From positions 1 through 64,000 of the forward strand of contig NZ_JAKCWP010000003.1 in NCBI RefSeq assembly GCF_028767125.1: DNA of 64,000 nucleotides, given 5' to 3'. A program made the translations under genes and the position numbers. This DNA comes from Chelativorans sp. YIM 93263. Lineage in GTDB: Bacteria; Pseudomonadota; Alphaproteobacteria; Rhizobiales; Rhizobiaceae. Each line of letters starts with the position of its first letter. Positions within the stretch are counted from its first letter, which is position 1. Positions 8,648 through 16,593 of this stretch are shown here, piece by piece. The notes under the pieces are model-generated. The model saw only the letters and a list, made by a program, of their open reading frames with translations. It was not told the DNA's origin and searched no databases.

Positions 8648-9352
8648 ATGCTGACGCGCAAACAACACGAACTGTTACTCTTTATCAACGACCGCTTGAA
8701 GGAAACCGGTATTCCGCCTTCCTTCGATGAAATGAAGGACGCGCTGAACCTGGCATCGAAATCCGGTATCCACCGGCTGATCACCGCGTTGGAAGAGCGC
8801 GGCTTCCTCCGCAGACTGCCCAACCGTGCGCGTGCGATGGAGGTTATTCGTCTGCCCGAATCGATCGCCCCTGGCCTCGGCGGACGCAAGTTCTCCCCCA
8901 GCGTCATCGAAGGCGGGCAAAGCCGCACAGCGCCAGTTCCCCGCCCTGCGACCAGCAATGAAAATAGCGGAAGCATCGCTGTTCCAGTCATGGGGCGGAT
9001 CGCGGCCGGTGTGCCGATCGACGCAATTCAGCACCAGACGCATGAAATCAGCGTTCCGCCGGACCTGATTTCAAGCGGCGATCACTACGCGTTGGAGGTC
9101 AAGGGCGATTCGATGATCGAAGCCGGCATCTTCGACGGGGACACTGTCGTTATTCGGAAGACGCAGACGGCCAACCCCGGTGAGATCGTCGTGGCGCTAG
9201 TAGATGATCAAGAGGCCACGCTCAAGCGCTTCCGCCGCAAAGGCGCATCCATTGCTCTGGAAGCGGCCAACCCAGCCTATGAGACGAGAATCTTCGGTCC
9301 TGACCGTGTACGCATTCAGGGCCGCCTGACCGGCCTGATACGCCGTTACTGA
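8648..9352 (+). CDS. lexA: SOS repressor LexA
   Basis: 234 residues, the longer form usual in Rhizobiales. The N-terminal winged-helix domain ([39 protein letters not shown]) binds the GTTC-type box. The C-terminal S24 self-cleaving domain has the scissile A120-G121 (RIAAGVP), nucleophile S155 (KGDSMIEAG) and lysine K193 (EATLKRF). RecA-stimulated autoproteolysis would derepress DNA-damage genes. A double LexA box sits directly upstream. Convergent with comEC. Confidence 0.97.
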   Translation: MLTRKQHELLLFINDRLKETGIPPSFDEMKDALNLASKSGIHRLITALEERGFLRRLPNRARAMEVIRLPESIAPGLGGRKFSPSVIEGGQSRTAPVPRPATSNENSGSIAVPVMGRIAAGVPIDAIQHQTHEISVPPDLISSGDHYALEVKGDSMIEAGIFDGDTVVIRKTQTANPGEIVVALVDDQEATLKRFRRKGASIALEAANPAYETRIFGPDRVRIQGRLTGLIRRY

Positions 9353-9361
9353 TCCGGCACG

Positions 9362-11707
9362 TCAGTCGGAAGCAAGACCGCGGGCAGAGCGTGACCAGGC
9401 CCGATGGTCATGCCAAGGGCGCCATGGCTCGGGCGTTGCAAAGACAATTTCTACCGCTAGAGTTGAGCCTTCCCGCTGGAAGTGAATTGCGGCGCTGCCA
9501 TTTCGGGCCAAATCACGTTTGGTAAGAACGGTAACCGGTATTCCCGGACAGGGATTTTCGGTCGTCGCGTCATCGAGCACGAGGAGTGCGGCAGTGGCGC
9601 AGACTGTTCTCGCCGCTTCCTCATTTTCGGCGTGGGCAATCAGTGCGCCGCTCTCAAGCCGCGTCAGGCAAAGCCCCTCCCCGCACGAAAACCGAAAATC
9701 GCTGCCATCGATAGAATTCGCAGCCGGTCTCGCTTCTTTATTGTCGGGCTTCACGACGGTTTCGGCGGCCAGCGCCCTTTCCCAATCACTCATCGTGAAG
9801 CCGTTCGGCCGGGTTCGGTTCACGGCAAGAATTCCAGACCCGTCGAGAATCCCGACCAGCCGCGCGTCCTCCGTAACGAGAACATCCGGAAGGTCTCGAG
9901 TCATTAGCAGCACGAGGCCAGCGGCAGCGAAGGGCAGAGCCAAAAGCCTCAGTCGCGTGGTCGAAACGACGAGTATGACCAGGGCGCTTGTCAGCATAAG
10001 CATTGCAAGGAGCGGTATGAGGCCTACCGAATCGACAGGCGAATTGTCCGAAAACCACTTCGCGACGGCTATTACCGCGGCCAGGACGCGCCCCATGATG
10101 GCCAGGAAGACGCCATCGAGACCGAATGGCAATGCCAGCATGGCGATGACGGCTGACGGCATGGCGATCAGCGAGACAAGCGGCATGGCGAGCAGATTGG
10201 CTCCCAACGCAAGCGGCGACACGCGCTGAAAATGCCAGACACCGTAGAGTGTCGTCGCCAGCCCCGCGATGATCGAGGTCGCCGCCACGCCCGCGAAGAA
10301 AAGCAGGAGAGTGCGCAGAACACGCCGGAGCAGTGACCGCTGCGTGAAATCGGAGCGCACGACACGTTCACGGCGCCAATCCGTCCAGGCGGCATAGGAC
10401 GCCACGAGCGCGGCAGTCGCGGCAAAGGACATCTGGAAGCTGGGGCCGATCACCTCGTGCGGAGACAAGGCGATGATAATGAGGGCGGCGATGGCCACAT
10501 TGCGCATGGTCAACGCCGCACGGTCGAACAGGAGAGCAGCGAGCATTATTCCCAGCATGATGTAACTGCGCTGCGCCGCCACGGCCGCGCCCGAAATGAA
10601 GAGGTAGAGCGTGCACATGGCGAGCGCGGCGACAGCAGCGTATTTCTTGACCGGATGGCGGGAGGCCAGACCCGGGAAGGCAGCGGCGCTCGTGCGCACG
10701 ATGACCATCATGGTCGCCGCAACGAGAGCCATGTGAAGCCCCGATATCGCGAGGATGTGCGCCATCCCGGCCCGGCGCAGCCATTCATTCACCTCTTCCG
10801 GTATGCCCTTGCGGAAGCCGGTGATGATAGCGACGGCAATCTCGCCCTCCGATCCGTCCACATGCGTCCTGATACGCTCTGCCAGCGCTTCCCGCTTCCT
10901 TTCCAGCCAGCGTGCCGGGTATGCCCAGACTGGCAGATCTTCTTCCAAAGCGGCTATGTCCGGCCCGGACATAAAGAATCCGACCGCGCCGCGACCCGCA
11001 AAGTAGCTCGCAAACGAGAAATCATACGTACCGGGACGTACCGGACCGGATGGCGACATGAGCCGGACAAGCCCCGAGATACCATCGCCGGGCTGTAATC
11101 CATCCGGGACGGATCGGGCCGAAAGCCGCACGCGTTCAGGCGGGTAGTGAAGTTGCGGGCGCTCCGTTGTCTGAATATCGACCGTCAGGCGTATGCGGCC
11201 GCTTGCCTGATGTTCGAGGCGGACAAGGCGGCCGGTTATGTTCGTCGTGACATCCGACCCGACCATGGGCGTGTCCGCCCGCCAGGTCTCCAGCTTGGCA
11301 ACGGCCAGACCGAGTGCAAAGACCAGAAGTGCGGTGGAGAGAGCCATCGCGAACGGACGTTGCCGAGTGACACATGCCGCGATGGCAAAAAACGCACAGT
11401 AAAGGGTAAGCGGCAGCGCGCCGGGCTCGAAGGGAAGCGCGAAATAGGTGGCTGCTCCGGCGGCGAGCAGCACGGGCAGGCAGAGAAAGCCCGCGCCGCG
11501 CGCGGCGTCCTTTGCAGTCTCAACCTGGAAAAAGCGGAGAACCGCGCGCCACATGCGAACGAGCCACGGCGGCGCGGCACCGCCCGGCGCCGATGCCGGA
11601 AAGGCATCTGCGCTGCCAGCCAACGGCCAGGAAACCCGCTCGTCCGCAGGGAGAAACTGGGCACTCTCGTCCCCCACAGCCTCCCCGCTGTTGCCCCCCT
11701 TGCCCAT
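9362..11707 (-). CDS. comEC: ComEC/Rec2-family DNA-uptake channel protein
   Basis: 781 residues. It has an N-terminal hydrophobic segment with a DUF4131-like part, then the Competence domain with many membrane helices and the conserved [19 protein letters not shown] motif. The C-terminal ~200 residues lack the HxHxDH motif, so the metallo-beta-lactamase module found in Bacillus and E. coli ComEC is missing or decayed, as is usual in this order. ComEC moves single-stranded DNA across the inner membrane in naturally competent bacteria. GGAGAG precedes the ATG at 11707. Divergent from gltX; convergent with lexA. Confidence 0.9.
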   Translation of the reverse strand: MGKGGNSGEAVGDESAQFLPADERVSWPLAGSADAFPASAPGGAAPPWLVRMWRAVLRFFQVETAKDAARGAGFLCLPVLLAAGAATYFALPFEPGALPLTLYCAFFAIAACVTRQRPFAMALSTALLVFALGLAVAKLETWRADTPMVGSDVTTNITGRLVRLEHQASGRIRLTVDIQTTERPQLHYPPERVRLSARSVPDGLQPGDGISGLVRLMSPSGPVRPGTYDFSFASYFAGRGAVGFFMSGPDIAALEEDLPVWAYPARWLERKREALAERIRTHVDGSEGEIAVAIITGFRKGIPEEVNEWLRRAGMAHILAISGLHMALVAATMMVIVRTSAAAFPGLASRHPVKKYAAVAALAMCTLYLFISGAAVAAQRSYIMLGIMLAALLFDRAALTMRNVAIAALIIIALSPHEVIGPSFQMSFAATAALVASYAAWTDWRRERVVRSDFTQRSLLRRVLRTLLLFFAGVAATSIIAGLATTLYGVWHFQRVSPLALGANLLAMPLVSLIAMPSAVIAMLALPFGLDGVFLAIMGRVLAAVIAVAKWFSDNSPVDSVGLIPLLAMLMLTSALVILVVSTTRLRLLALPFAAAGLVLLMTRDLPDVLVTEDARLVGILDGSGILAVNRTRPNGFTMSDWERALAAETVVKPDNKEARPAANSIDGSDFRFSCGEGLCLTRLESGALIAHAENEEAARTVCATAALLVLDDATTENPCPGIPVTVLTKRDLARNGSAAIHFQREGSTLAVEIVFATPEPWRPWHDHRAWSRSARGLASD

Positions 11708-11807
11708 TTTCTCTCCACAGGCGCTTGCGCCGCGACCTGCCTATGCTACAGGACGGGCCGCCGATTTCCAGTCGAGCGGAGCTTGGCTCGCAACAATCGA
11801 GATGATC

Positions 11808-13235
11808 ATGACAAAACCCGTCGTCACACGCTTTGCGCCCTCACCTACCGGTTTCCTGCATATTGGCGGTGCGCGCACCGCATTGTTCAACTGGCTTTAT
11901 GCACAGCATACCGGCGGCACGATGCTTTTGCGCATCGAGGATACCGATCGGCAACGCTCGACGCCGGAAGCGACGCAGGCAATCCTCGACGGACTTTCCT
12001 GGCTGGGGCTCAGCTGGGAGGGCGACCCCATCTCCCAGTACGCCCGCGCCGATCGCCACCGCGAGGTGGCCGAGGAGCTCGTGCGCAAGGGGGAAGCCTA
12101 TTATTGCTATGCAAGCGCCGAGGAAATCGAGGAGATGCGCGAGAAGGCGCGTGCCGAAGGCCGTCCGCCGCGTTACGACGGCCGCTGGCGCGACCGGAGC
12201 CCAAGCGAAGCGCCGGAAGGCGTGAAGCCCGTGATCCGCATCAAGGCGCCGCGAGAGGGCGACACCGTCGTCCACGACGAGGTGCAAGGTCAGGTGCGGT
12301 TTCCTAACAAGGACCTCGATGACTTCATCATCGTGCGTTCGGATGGATCGCCCACCTACATGCACGCGGTGGTGGTCGACGATCACGATATGGGTATCAC
12401 GCACGTCATCCGCGGCGACGATCATCTGACCAACGCCGCCCGGCAGACGCTGATCTACAAGGCCATGGGCTGGGACGTGCCCGTCATGGCGCATGTCCCA
12501 CTCATTCACGGTCCCGACGGCGCAAAGCTCTCCAAGCGGCACGGTGCTCTCGGCGTGGAAACCTATCGCGCCATGGGCTATTTGCCGGTCGCACTGCGCA
12601 ACTATCTCGCCCGTCTGGGCTGGAGCCACGGCGATGACGAGGTGATGTCCACCGAACAGATGATCGAGTGGTTTGAGATCAAGGACATCAACAAGGGTGC
12701 GGCTCGCTTCGATTACCAGAAACTCGAAGCACTGAACGGCATTCACATCCGCCAGAGCGATGACGCTACGCTGTTCGCTCTTCTTCTCGACACGTTGCCT
12801 TATCTGGAGGGCGGTGAAGCGCTGCTTGGGCGGATGGACGAGGCCCGCAAGGCCCAGCTTCGCGCCTCCCTGCCCGGCCTCAAGGAGCGGTCCAAGACGC
12901 TCATTGAGCTTGCTGACGGCGCCCAGTTCCTTTTTGCCGAACGGCCGCTGGCGCTCGATGAAAAGGCAGCGAAACTGCTTGATGGTGATGCGCGCGCGAT
13001 GCTTGGCGAGTTGGCTTCCGAGTTGGACGATGTCCCGGATTGGTCGGCCGAGAGCACCGAAGCGGTCGTCCGCGCATTTGCAGAGCGCACCGAGCGCAAG
13101 CTTGGCAAAGTGGCCCAGCCGCTGCGCGCCGCGCTGACCGGCCGCACCACCTCGCCCGGCATTTTTGACGTCCTCGCCGTTATGGGGCGGGAGGAATCCC
13201 TCGGCCGGATTCGCGATCAGGTGAGCGGCTCGTAG
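11808..13235 (+). CDS. gltX: Glutamyl-tRNA synthetase
   Basis: Class I synthetase of 475 residues attaching glutamate to tRNA. Catalytic signatures are [19 protein letters not shown] at the N-terminus (HIGH-type motif) and GAKLSKRHG (KMSKS-type). The C-terminal anticodon-binding helical part ends [38 protein letters not shown] at 11808 gives MTKPVVTRF as in relatives; an in-frame ATG two codons earlier (11802) is equally possible. The open frame continues upstream without family similarity. Alphaproteobacteria often have two gltX copies, one of which misacylates tRNA-Gln; which one this is cannot be told here. Confidence 0.95.
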   Translation: MTKPVVTRFAPSPTGFLHIGGARTALFNWLYAQHTGGTMLLRIEDTDRQRSTPEATQAILDGLSWLGLSWEGDPISQYARADRHREVAEELVRKGEAYYCYASAEEIEEMREKARAEGRPPRYDGRWRDRSPSEAPEGVKPVIRIKAPREGDTVVHDEVQGQVRFPNKDLDDFIIVRSDGSPTYMHAVVVDDHDMGITHVIRGDDHLTNAARQTLIYKAMGWDVPVMAHVPLIHGPDGAKLSKRHGALGVETYRAMGYLPVALRNYLARLGWSHGDDEVMSTEQMIEWFEIKDINKGAARFDYQKLEALNGIHIRQSDDATLFALLLDTLPYLEGGEALLGRMDEARKAQLRASLPGLKERSKTLIELADGAQFLFAERPLALDEKAAKLLDGDARAMLGELASELDDVPDWSAESTEAVVRAFAERTERKLGKVAQPLRAALTGRTTSPGIFDVLAVMGREESLGRIRDQVSGS

Positions 13236-13965
13236 GCGCGCGCGTCATCGTCGCCACGCCCGGCTTGTCACCGTCTGGCCATTTCAAAGATCGGGAAACG
13301 GGGCGCGTGGTCCGAGCCTCTCTATTAATTTAAGTGGCGCGTTCCACGCGCCCCGCCGGCCGCTGTCCCGCGGTTGGCCGGTCACTCGGGCCTCCCCTCC
13401 TTCCCGGCTGCACCCAATTAGGGGGTGGTCTTGGCCGGGCCGAAGAAGAAGCTCTAGCGGCTTCTCCGCGGCTGCCCGGCACCGTCTCTCACCCGGTGCC
13501 CGGTTTTTCCGGCGATGCTGTCTGTCACCCAGCACCCCGGCGCCGCCGGCCTGTTGCGGGCCCTCACATGCCTCCAGGTACCGGATCCCTGGAGGGGGAG
13601 GCTGCCGCCGCCCTCCCTGATCCCCGGTCCGGACCCGGTTCCCGCGAGAGCGATGGGTTGGATGATAAGAGCGGCTGGGCGTTGTAGGATAAAATCCGCC
13701 GAAAAAAATCCGAACTTTTTTCTGATATCGAGCAAAAACAATTGGTTATCTGCCGAAAGAATGTATGAGGCGCCATTTTTTATCCCCGCGCGGGATGCTT
13801 TATCCGGAGGCGCCGGCGCGTTTCGTTGCCGCTCAGGCATGGATGCCAGGGGTGTTCGGGTTTGCTCAGCACCTTGGTATGATGAAGGTGGGGAGGTCTG
13901 CGCTATTCTTGAGCGTCGGTAATTGGCCGAGGCTCCCCTATCATCCTTGGACAGAGCGAAGCGGC
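13236..13965. other. Gene-free interval with a cluster of inverted repeats (possible structured RNA)
   Basis: 730 bases without a credible gene. Positions 13290-13640 are very GC-rich and packed with inverted repeats: 13300-13310 with 13344-13354 (11 bp); GGCGCGT/ACGCGCC at 13336-13352; 13356-13361 with 13376-13381; CACCC/GGGTG at 13411-13426; GGCACCG/CGGTGCC near 13480-13500; CTCCAGG/CCTGGAG near 13572-13592. The AT-rich part after 13685 has AAAAAAA and TTTTTT runs flanking TCCGAAC. I could not match it to RNase P RNA, tmRNA, SRP RNA or 6S RNA by their conserved motifs. It could be a structured RNA, a mobile palindromic element or both. Confidence 0.5.
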
Positions 13966-14898
13966 CTAACGCTCGGCTTTCGAGCTCCCTCGTTCCGGAA
14001 AGAAGATGGATGCAAGGACCGATCCGCCGATGATCAAGGCCGTCACCGTCAATGCGAGCACGGAGGGGATTTCGATGTAATGGCCGAGAATCATCTTCAG
14101 GCCGATGAAGATCAGGACCAGCGAGAGTCCCGTCTTGAGATAGCGGAACGTTCGCAACATGCCCGAAAGGACAAAGAACAGCGCGCGCAGGCCCAGAATG
14201 GCAAATACGTTGGAGGAAAAGACGATGAAGGCGTTGTTGGAAACAGCCAGCACAGCGGGGATCGAGTCGATCGCGAAAACCAGATCCGTCACCTCGACCG
14301 TGGCGAGCACGACGAACAGCGGCGTCATGTAAAGCATGCCGTCGCGGCGCGTCAGAAACTTCGAGCCTTCATATTCTTTGGTCACGCGCCCGGTGCGCCT
14401 CAGCAGCTTGACGACACGGCTTTCTCCCGGATCAACCGAGTCCCCACCCGACATCATCATCTTGAAGCCGGAGAAGATGAGCAACGCCCCCAGCGCCATC
14501 GCGACAATATAGAATTGATCCACCAGCTTGACGCCTGGCACGATCAAAGACAGGCGCATGACGATCGCGCCGATGATCCCGTAGAACAACACCCGATACT
14601 GCGCCTCGGCCGGCACCTTGAAATAGGTGAAGATCAGCGCGATGACAAAAATGTTATCGAGGGAAAGAGCCTGCTCGATCAAATAGCCGGTGAGAAACTC
14701 GGCGCCACGATGCGATCCTCCGAAATAGAACACACCAGCGGCAAAGAGCATCGCCAGGCTGACATAGCCCGCCACCGTTCGCGCACCCTCGCGTGTCGAG
14801 ATTACGCGATCGCGGCGGTGAAGCACGAACAGATCGGTAAAGAGAATGAGGGCAACGAATGCCAGGAAGCCAGGCCACAGCCAATCGTGCAGTGTCAT
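13966..14898 (-). CDS. TerC/Alx-family integral membrane protein
   Basis: 310 residues with about nine membrane helices. Hallmark motifs are the two acidic segments QALSLDNIFVIALIF and TDLVFAIDSIPAVLAV, which in TerC/Alx proteins line a metal path. Family members have been linked to manganese export and tellurite resistance. The start is placed at MTLHDWLWPGFLAFV (14898); the open frame runs 33 codons further upstream into hairpin-rich sequence and is unlikely to be translated. The upstream hairpins (14953-15074) may form part of its leader. Confidence 0.9.
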   Translation of the reverse strand: MTLHDWLWPGFLAFVALILFTDLFVLHRRDRVISTREGARTVAGYVSLAMLFAAGVFYFGGSHRGAEFLTGYLIEQALSLDNIFVIALIFTYFKVPAEAQYRVLFYGIIGAIVMRLSLIVPGVKLVDQFYIVAMALGALLIFSGFKMMMSGGDSVDPGESRVVKLLRRTGRVTKEYEGSKFLTRRDGMLYMTPLFVVLATVEVTDLVFAIDSIPAVLAVSNNAFIVFSSNVFAILGLRALFFVLSGMLRTFRYLKTGLSLVLIFIGLKMILGHYIEIPSVLALTVTALIIGGSVLASIFFPERGSSKAER

Positions 14899-14952
14899 AT
14901 CGGCGGATCGGACAATGCGCCGCGTCCGCGCGTTAATGATCGGACCGACATC

Positions 14953-15074
14953 ACAGGCAACGCCTTGCCTGTCAGAGGGGCCCGGCCCGCGTGACACCGT
15001 ATCTATCTGCGCAAGGTGTCACGCGTTTTCAACCCCGTGGCTCAGTGCCGGGCCATACGGTCCCGGCCCGGCAC
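14953..15074. promoter_or_regulatory. Three consecutive hairpins between the FadL-like and TerC genes
   Basis: Stem 1 is ACAGGCAA (14953-14960) with TTGCCTGT (14965-14972). Stem 2 is GCGTGACACC (14989-14998) with GGTGTCACGC (15015-15024). Stem 3 is GTGCCGGGCC (15045-15054) with GGCCCGGCAC (15065-15074). Stem 3 lies 10 bases past the stop of the FadL-like gene and may end its transcript, though no T-run follows on the minus strand. Stems 1 and 2 would sit in the TerC leader. No known riboswitch consensus was recognised. Confidence 0.5.
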
Positions 15075-15083
15075 GAGACCCCG

Positions 15084-16196
15084 TTACCAGTTCACGCTGT
15101 AAGAAGCGGAAATGAATCCGGCCCAGCCGGAATCGACTGCGTCTCCGTAATGGTCTGCATCCGGCTGGTCGATCGTTGCCGAGGCAAGGTAAGTAGCACC
15201 ACCGCCCAGGCGCAACTCTCCACCAATGGAGTCACTCATATTCACGCCGCCGGCAAGACGCCACCTGTCGCTCCGGAAATCGTAACCGGTAGAAACACCG
15301 CGGTCCCACTGGAGGCTGACGACACCGGAAATATCTTCGCTGAAGGAATGGCCAAGGCCACCGGTGACCGTCCAACCGTCGCGCCAGTAATACTGGTTCT
15401 GCTGCGGCTGGAACCCGGCGATGGAAAAATCAAGCGTCTCGTTGACGGACCAATCCGTCCATTTGACCGAACCGAAAGCCAGCCATCCCGGCGCAATGCC
15501 AGATTGGACCTCTAACTCTACGCTTTGCGGCAATTCACCTTCACCAAAAGCAGGCGCTGGGCCAAACGGAGTGTTGGCAATGCCGGTCGCTTCGTGCTTC
15601 GTTCCCGAACGGTACATAAGCTGTGCACGCAGGGCGATATCCGGAATTTCGTAGCCAAGGCCCGCACGCCAGCCATAGGCATCGCTTTCAAGTCCGACAT
15701 CCAACGGGGCGCCCCCCAGAAGAGGAGGTGCCGCGGAAAGATCGTAATCAAACCGCTCAAGAAATCCGCCGCCAAGCACCGACAGGCGGCCCTGTCCGAC
15801 GTCCACGAAGACCGCGCAGGTAAGGCCGAACTCGTTCACGATGAATTCTTCGGATTCCTTCCCTGAAGGGCCGTAGGGTACGTCGAAGCTTGAAGCGGCT
15901 CCATAAGCGTCCGTATAGGTGCCGGCACAGGCAAGGTTTTCCGTCAGCCCGAGTTTCAAGGCCGCCGACGGAATGACGTAATTATCCAGATAGTTCGTAC
16001 CGACGAGGCGTGGGTCTGAAGCAGCAGAGAACTTGTGGCTCGGCATGACAACCGTCGCGCCGGCGCGTATGTTGAAATTGCCTTCTTCGTAAAGAATGTC
16101 GGTATCCGCCGCGCCGCGCGAAAAACCATTCGCCTGGGCACTTGCGGCTACAAGAACAACCCCCAGAGCGGTATATCCGAAAAGACTGAATCGCAT
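15084..16196 (-). CDS. FadL/OmpP1-family outer-membrane transport protein
   Basis: 370 residues with a signal peptide (MRFSLFGYTALGVVLVAASAQA) followed by NGFSRGAADTDILYEEGNFNIRAGATVVMP, the N-terminal pattern of Toluene_X/OMPP1 proteins. Alternating strands continue to a C-terminal tryptophan (SASYSVNW), as required for BAM-assisted insertion. FadL-type barrels let hydrophobic molecules such as fatty acids or aromatic compounds cross the outer membrane. At 370 residues it is shorter than E. coli FadL (~446). Substrate unknown. GGAGGG lies upstream of the start. Confidence 0.85.
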   Translation of the reverse strand: MRFSLFGYTALGVVLVAASAQANGFSRGAADTDILYEEGNFNIRAGATVVMPSHKFSAASDPRLVGTNYLDNYVIPSAALKLGLTENLACAGTYTDAYGAASSFDVPYGPSGKESEEFIVNEFGLTCAVFVDVGQGRLSVLGGGFLERFDYDLSAAPPLLGGAPLDVGLESDAYGWRAGLGYEIPDIALRAQLMYRSGTKHEATGIANTPFGPAPAFGEGELPQSVELEVQSGIAPGWLAFGSVKWTDWSVNETLDFSIAGFQPQQNQYYWRDGWTVTGGLGHSFSEDISGVVSLQWDRGVSTGYDFRSDRWRLAGGVNMSDSIGGELRLGGGATYLASATIDQPDADHYGDAVDSGWAGFISASYSVNW

Positions 16197-16593
16197 ACGA
16201 GGACCCTCCCTTACCTTTCAAGCGCTCGTGTGAAGGCAGGATACCAAGGCTGCCATTGCATACAAACAACTTCGCGCGCCTGATGGGAAATGAAGGCGGA
16301 TTTTACCTGTACGTAAGCCCCATTATTTTTGCCGGCGGCGCTATAGCGGCGCAGAAAGCGGCGCAATGATGCACGTTTTGGCCGCAAATCCGCCTTTTTA
16401 CAGCAACAATCGCGGTCGGCGAATGCTTCTGTTGCAAAAACGTAACAATTTTCCGAAAAGATGAATCGGCAGCCGAACGGGCCCGATACCGTCCCTTTCT
16501 GAGCCCGCGCACCGATGCTGACACGAATCATTCGATCCGACCTGGGGCTTTGCAGCTAGGTTTTACCGTTGCTGTTAACGGAGACGGGCGCGT
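16197..16593. other. Gene-free interval between valS and the FadL-like gene
   Basis: 397 bases with no credible gene. It should contain the promoter of the FadL-like gene (minus strand). Just past the valS stop a weak inverted repeat CCGTT/AACGG (16566-16581), followed on the minus strand by TAAAACC, may help end valS transcription. Nothing else stands out. Confidence 0.4.

Noticed and set aside
13290-13700. RNase P RNA, tmRNA, SRP RNA or 6S RNA
   Set aside because: The conserved motifs (for example GAGGAAAGTCC for RNase P, a T-loop for tmRNA, GGTCCGGAAGGAAGCA for SRP) were not found on either strand.
13765-14994. 409-codon open frame antisense to the TerC gene
   Set aside because: Low-complexity translation and no start signal; the minus-strand TerC protein is intact.
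14899-15083. yybP-ykoY manganese riboswitch upstream of terC
   Set aside because: The GGGGAGTAG and paired-loop consensus elements were not seen; only generic hairpins are present.
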